NCBI GenBank assembly: GCA_016195505.1
Contig: JACPZN010000091.1
Location: 1-5,942 of the forward strand
Reading direction: 5' to 3'
DNA length: 5,942 nt
Source: Nitrospirota bacterium
GTDB taxonomy: Bacteria; Nitrospirota; Nitrospiria; Nitrospirales; Nitrospiraceae
A program made the position numbers and the translations under genes. Below the pieces are notes generated by a model. That model was not told the origin of the DNA. It saw nothing but the letters and a program-made list of their open reading frames with translations, and ran no database searches. The first letter of the stretch is position 1, and every line of letters starts with the position of its first letter. Positions 5,728 through 5,942 of the stretch are shown here, piece after piece.

Positions 5728-5942
5728 ATGACCACTGCGCAGGAAACGGTCCTCATTAGCGGGCACATTATCGATTCTCTGCTGTTGGCCAAGGTCCTGG
5801 ACATCATCCTGATGATGGGAGGGACTTTCGACCTGGAGGATGTTCACATTGGAAAGACGCGGGAGGAACCCTCGCACGCCCACATCGTCATCCGCGCGGC
5901 GTCGAAGGCAGTCCTGGACGACATTCTCAAGGCGATTCAACC
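5728..5942 (+). CDS. LOR/SDH-domain protein (TIGR00300 type), N-terminal part, runs off the window
   Basis: The first 71 codons and two bases of a gene cut by the right edge. The opening ISGHIIDSLLLAKVLDIIL, followed by GGTFDLEDVHIGKTREEPSHAHIVI, matches my recollection of the N-terminal LOR/SDH domain of TIGR00300 proteins. Related proteins include the cyanobacterial arginine dihydrolase/ornithine enzymes (ArgZ/AgrE) and archaeal ornithine cyclodeaminases, so a role in arginine or ornithine metabolism is the family-based guess; the catalytic part is not visible. ATG 5728 is chosen because the frame above is closed by TGA 5692-5694 with no other ATG, GTG or TTG between. There is no clear ribosome binding site; the start is 10 bases after the stop of the oxidase gene, suggesting cotranscription. 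The partner His and Asp (GHIID) and the GK..E.PS block are intact. Confidence 0.85.
   Translation, partial: MTTAQETVLISGHIIDSLLLAKVLDIILMMGGTFDLEDVHIGKTREEPSHAHIVIRAASKAVLDDILKAIQ

Overview
The window looks like a compact chromosomal stretch of a moderately GC-rich bacterium. The gene content suggests Nitrospirota (Nitrospira-like): a divergent cytochrome bd-like oxidase subunit I of the long type I associate with Nitrospira and some deltaproteobacteria, followed by a LOR/SDH-domain (TIGR00300-type) gene. This assignment rests on family knowledge and gene combination; no database search was possible. I see no mobile element, CRISPR array, tRNA or rRNA, and no gene-free stretch longer than about 300 bases.

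Layout. Positions 1-354 (minus) hold the N-terminal 118 codons of a MarR-family regulator that runs off the left edge. Divergent from it, across 119 bp, is a two-TM, HEAT-repeat membrane protein (474-1109, plus). It converges on a minus-strand two-gene unit: a secreted protein with one EF-hand-like loop (2638 to 1967) whose stop overlaps by 4 nt the start of a calcineurin-like metallophosphoesterase (1970 to 1128). Divergent from that unit is truD (2729-3763, plus), encoding the tRNA pseudouridine-13 synthase. After a 79 bp gap come the pieces of the bd-like oxidase gene (3843-5717, plus). The window ends in the first 71 codons of a LOR/SDH-domain protein (from 5728).

The main point of interest is the bd-like oxidase. 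The 372-codon first piece and the following reading frame lie in the same frame, separated only by a TAA and eight sense codons. The second half is itself broken by two single-base shifts that compensate each other, near 5343 and near 5520. Undoing them gives a coherent C-terminal half of 243 residues, and together the parts resemble one long single-chain protein of roughly 620 residues. The locus is therefore either a decaying oxidase gene or a natural split combined with sequence errors.

A second theme is translation starts. Three genes (marR-like, HEAT, EF-hand) have no Shine-Dalgarno sequence, and the candidate promoter -10 box sits within about 7-12 bases of the start codon, so their mRNAs may be leaderless or nearly so. 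truD and the oxidase pieces have recognisable ribosome binding sites.
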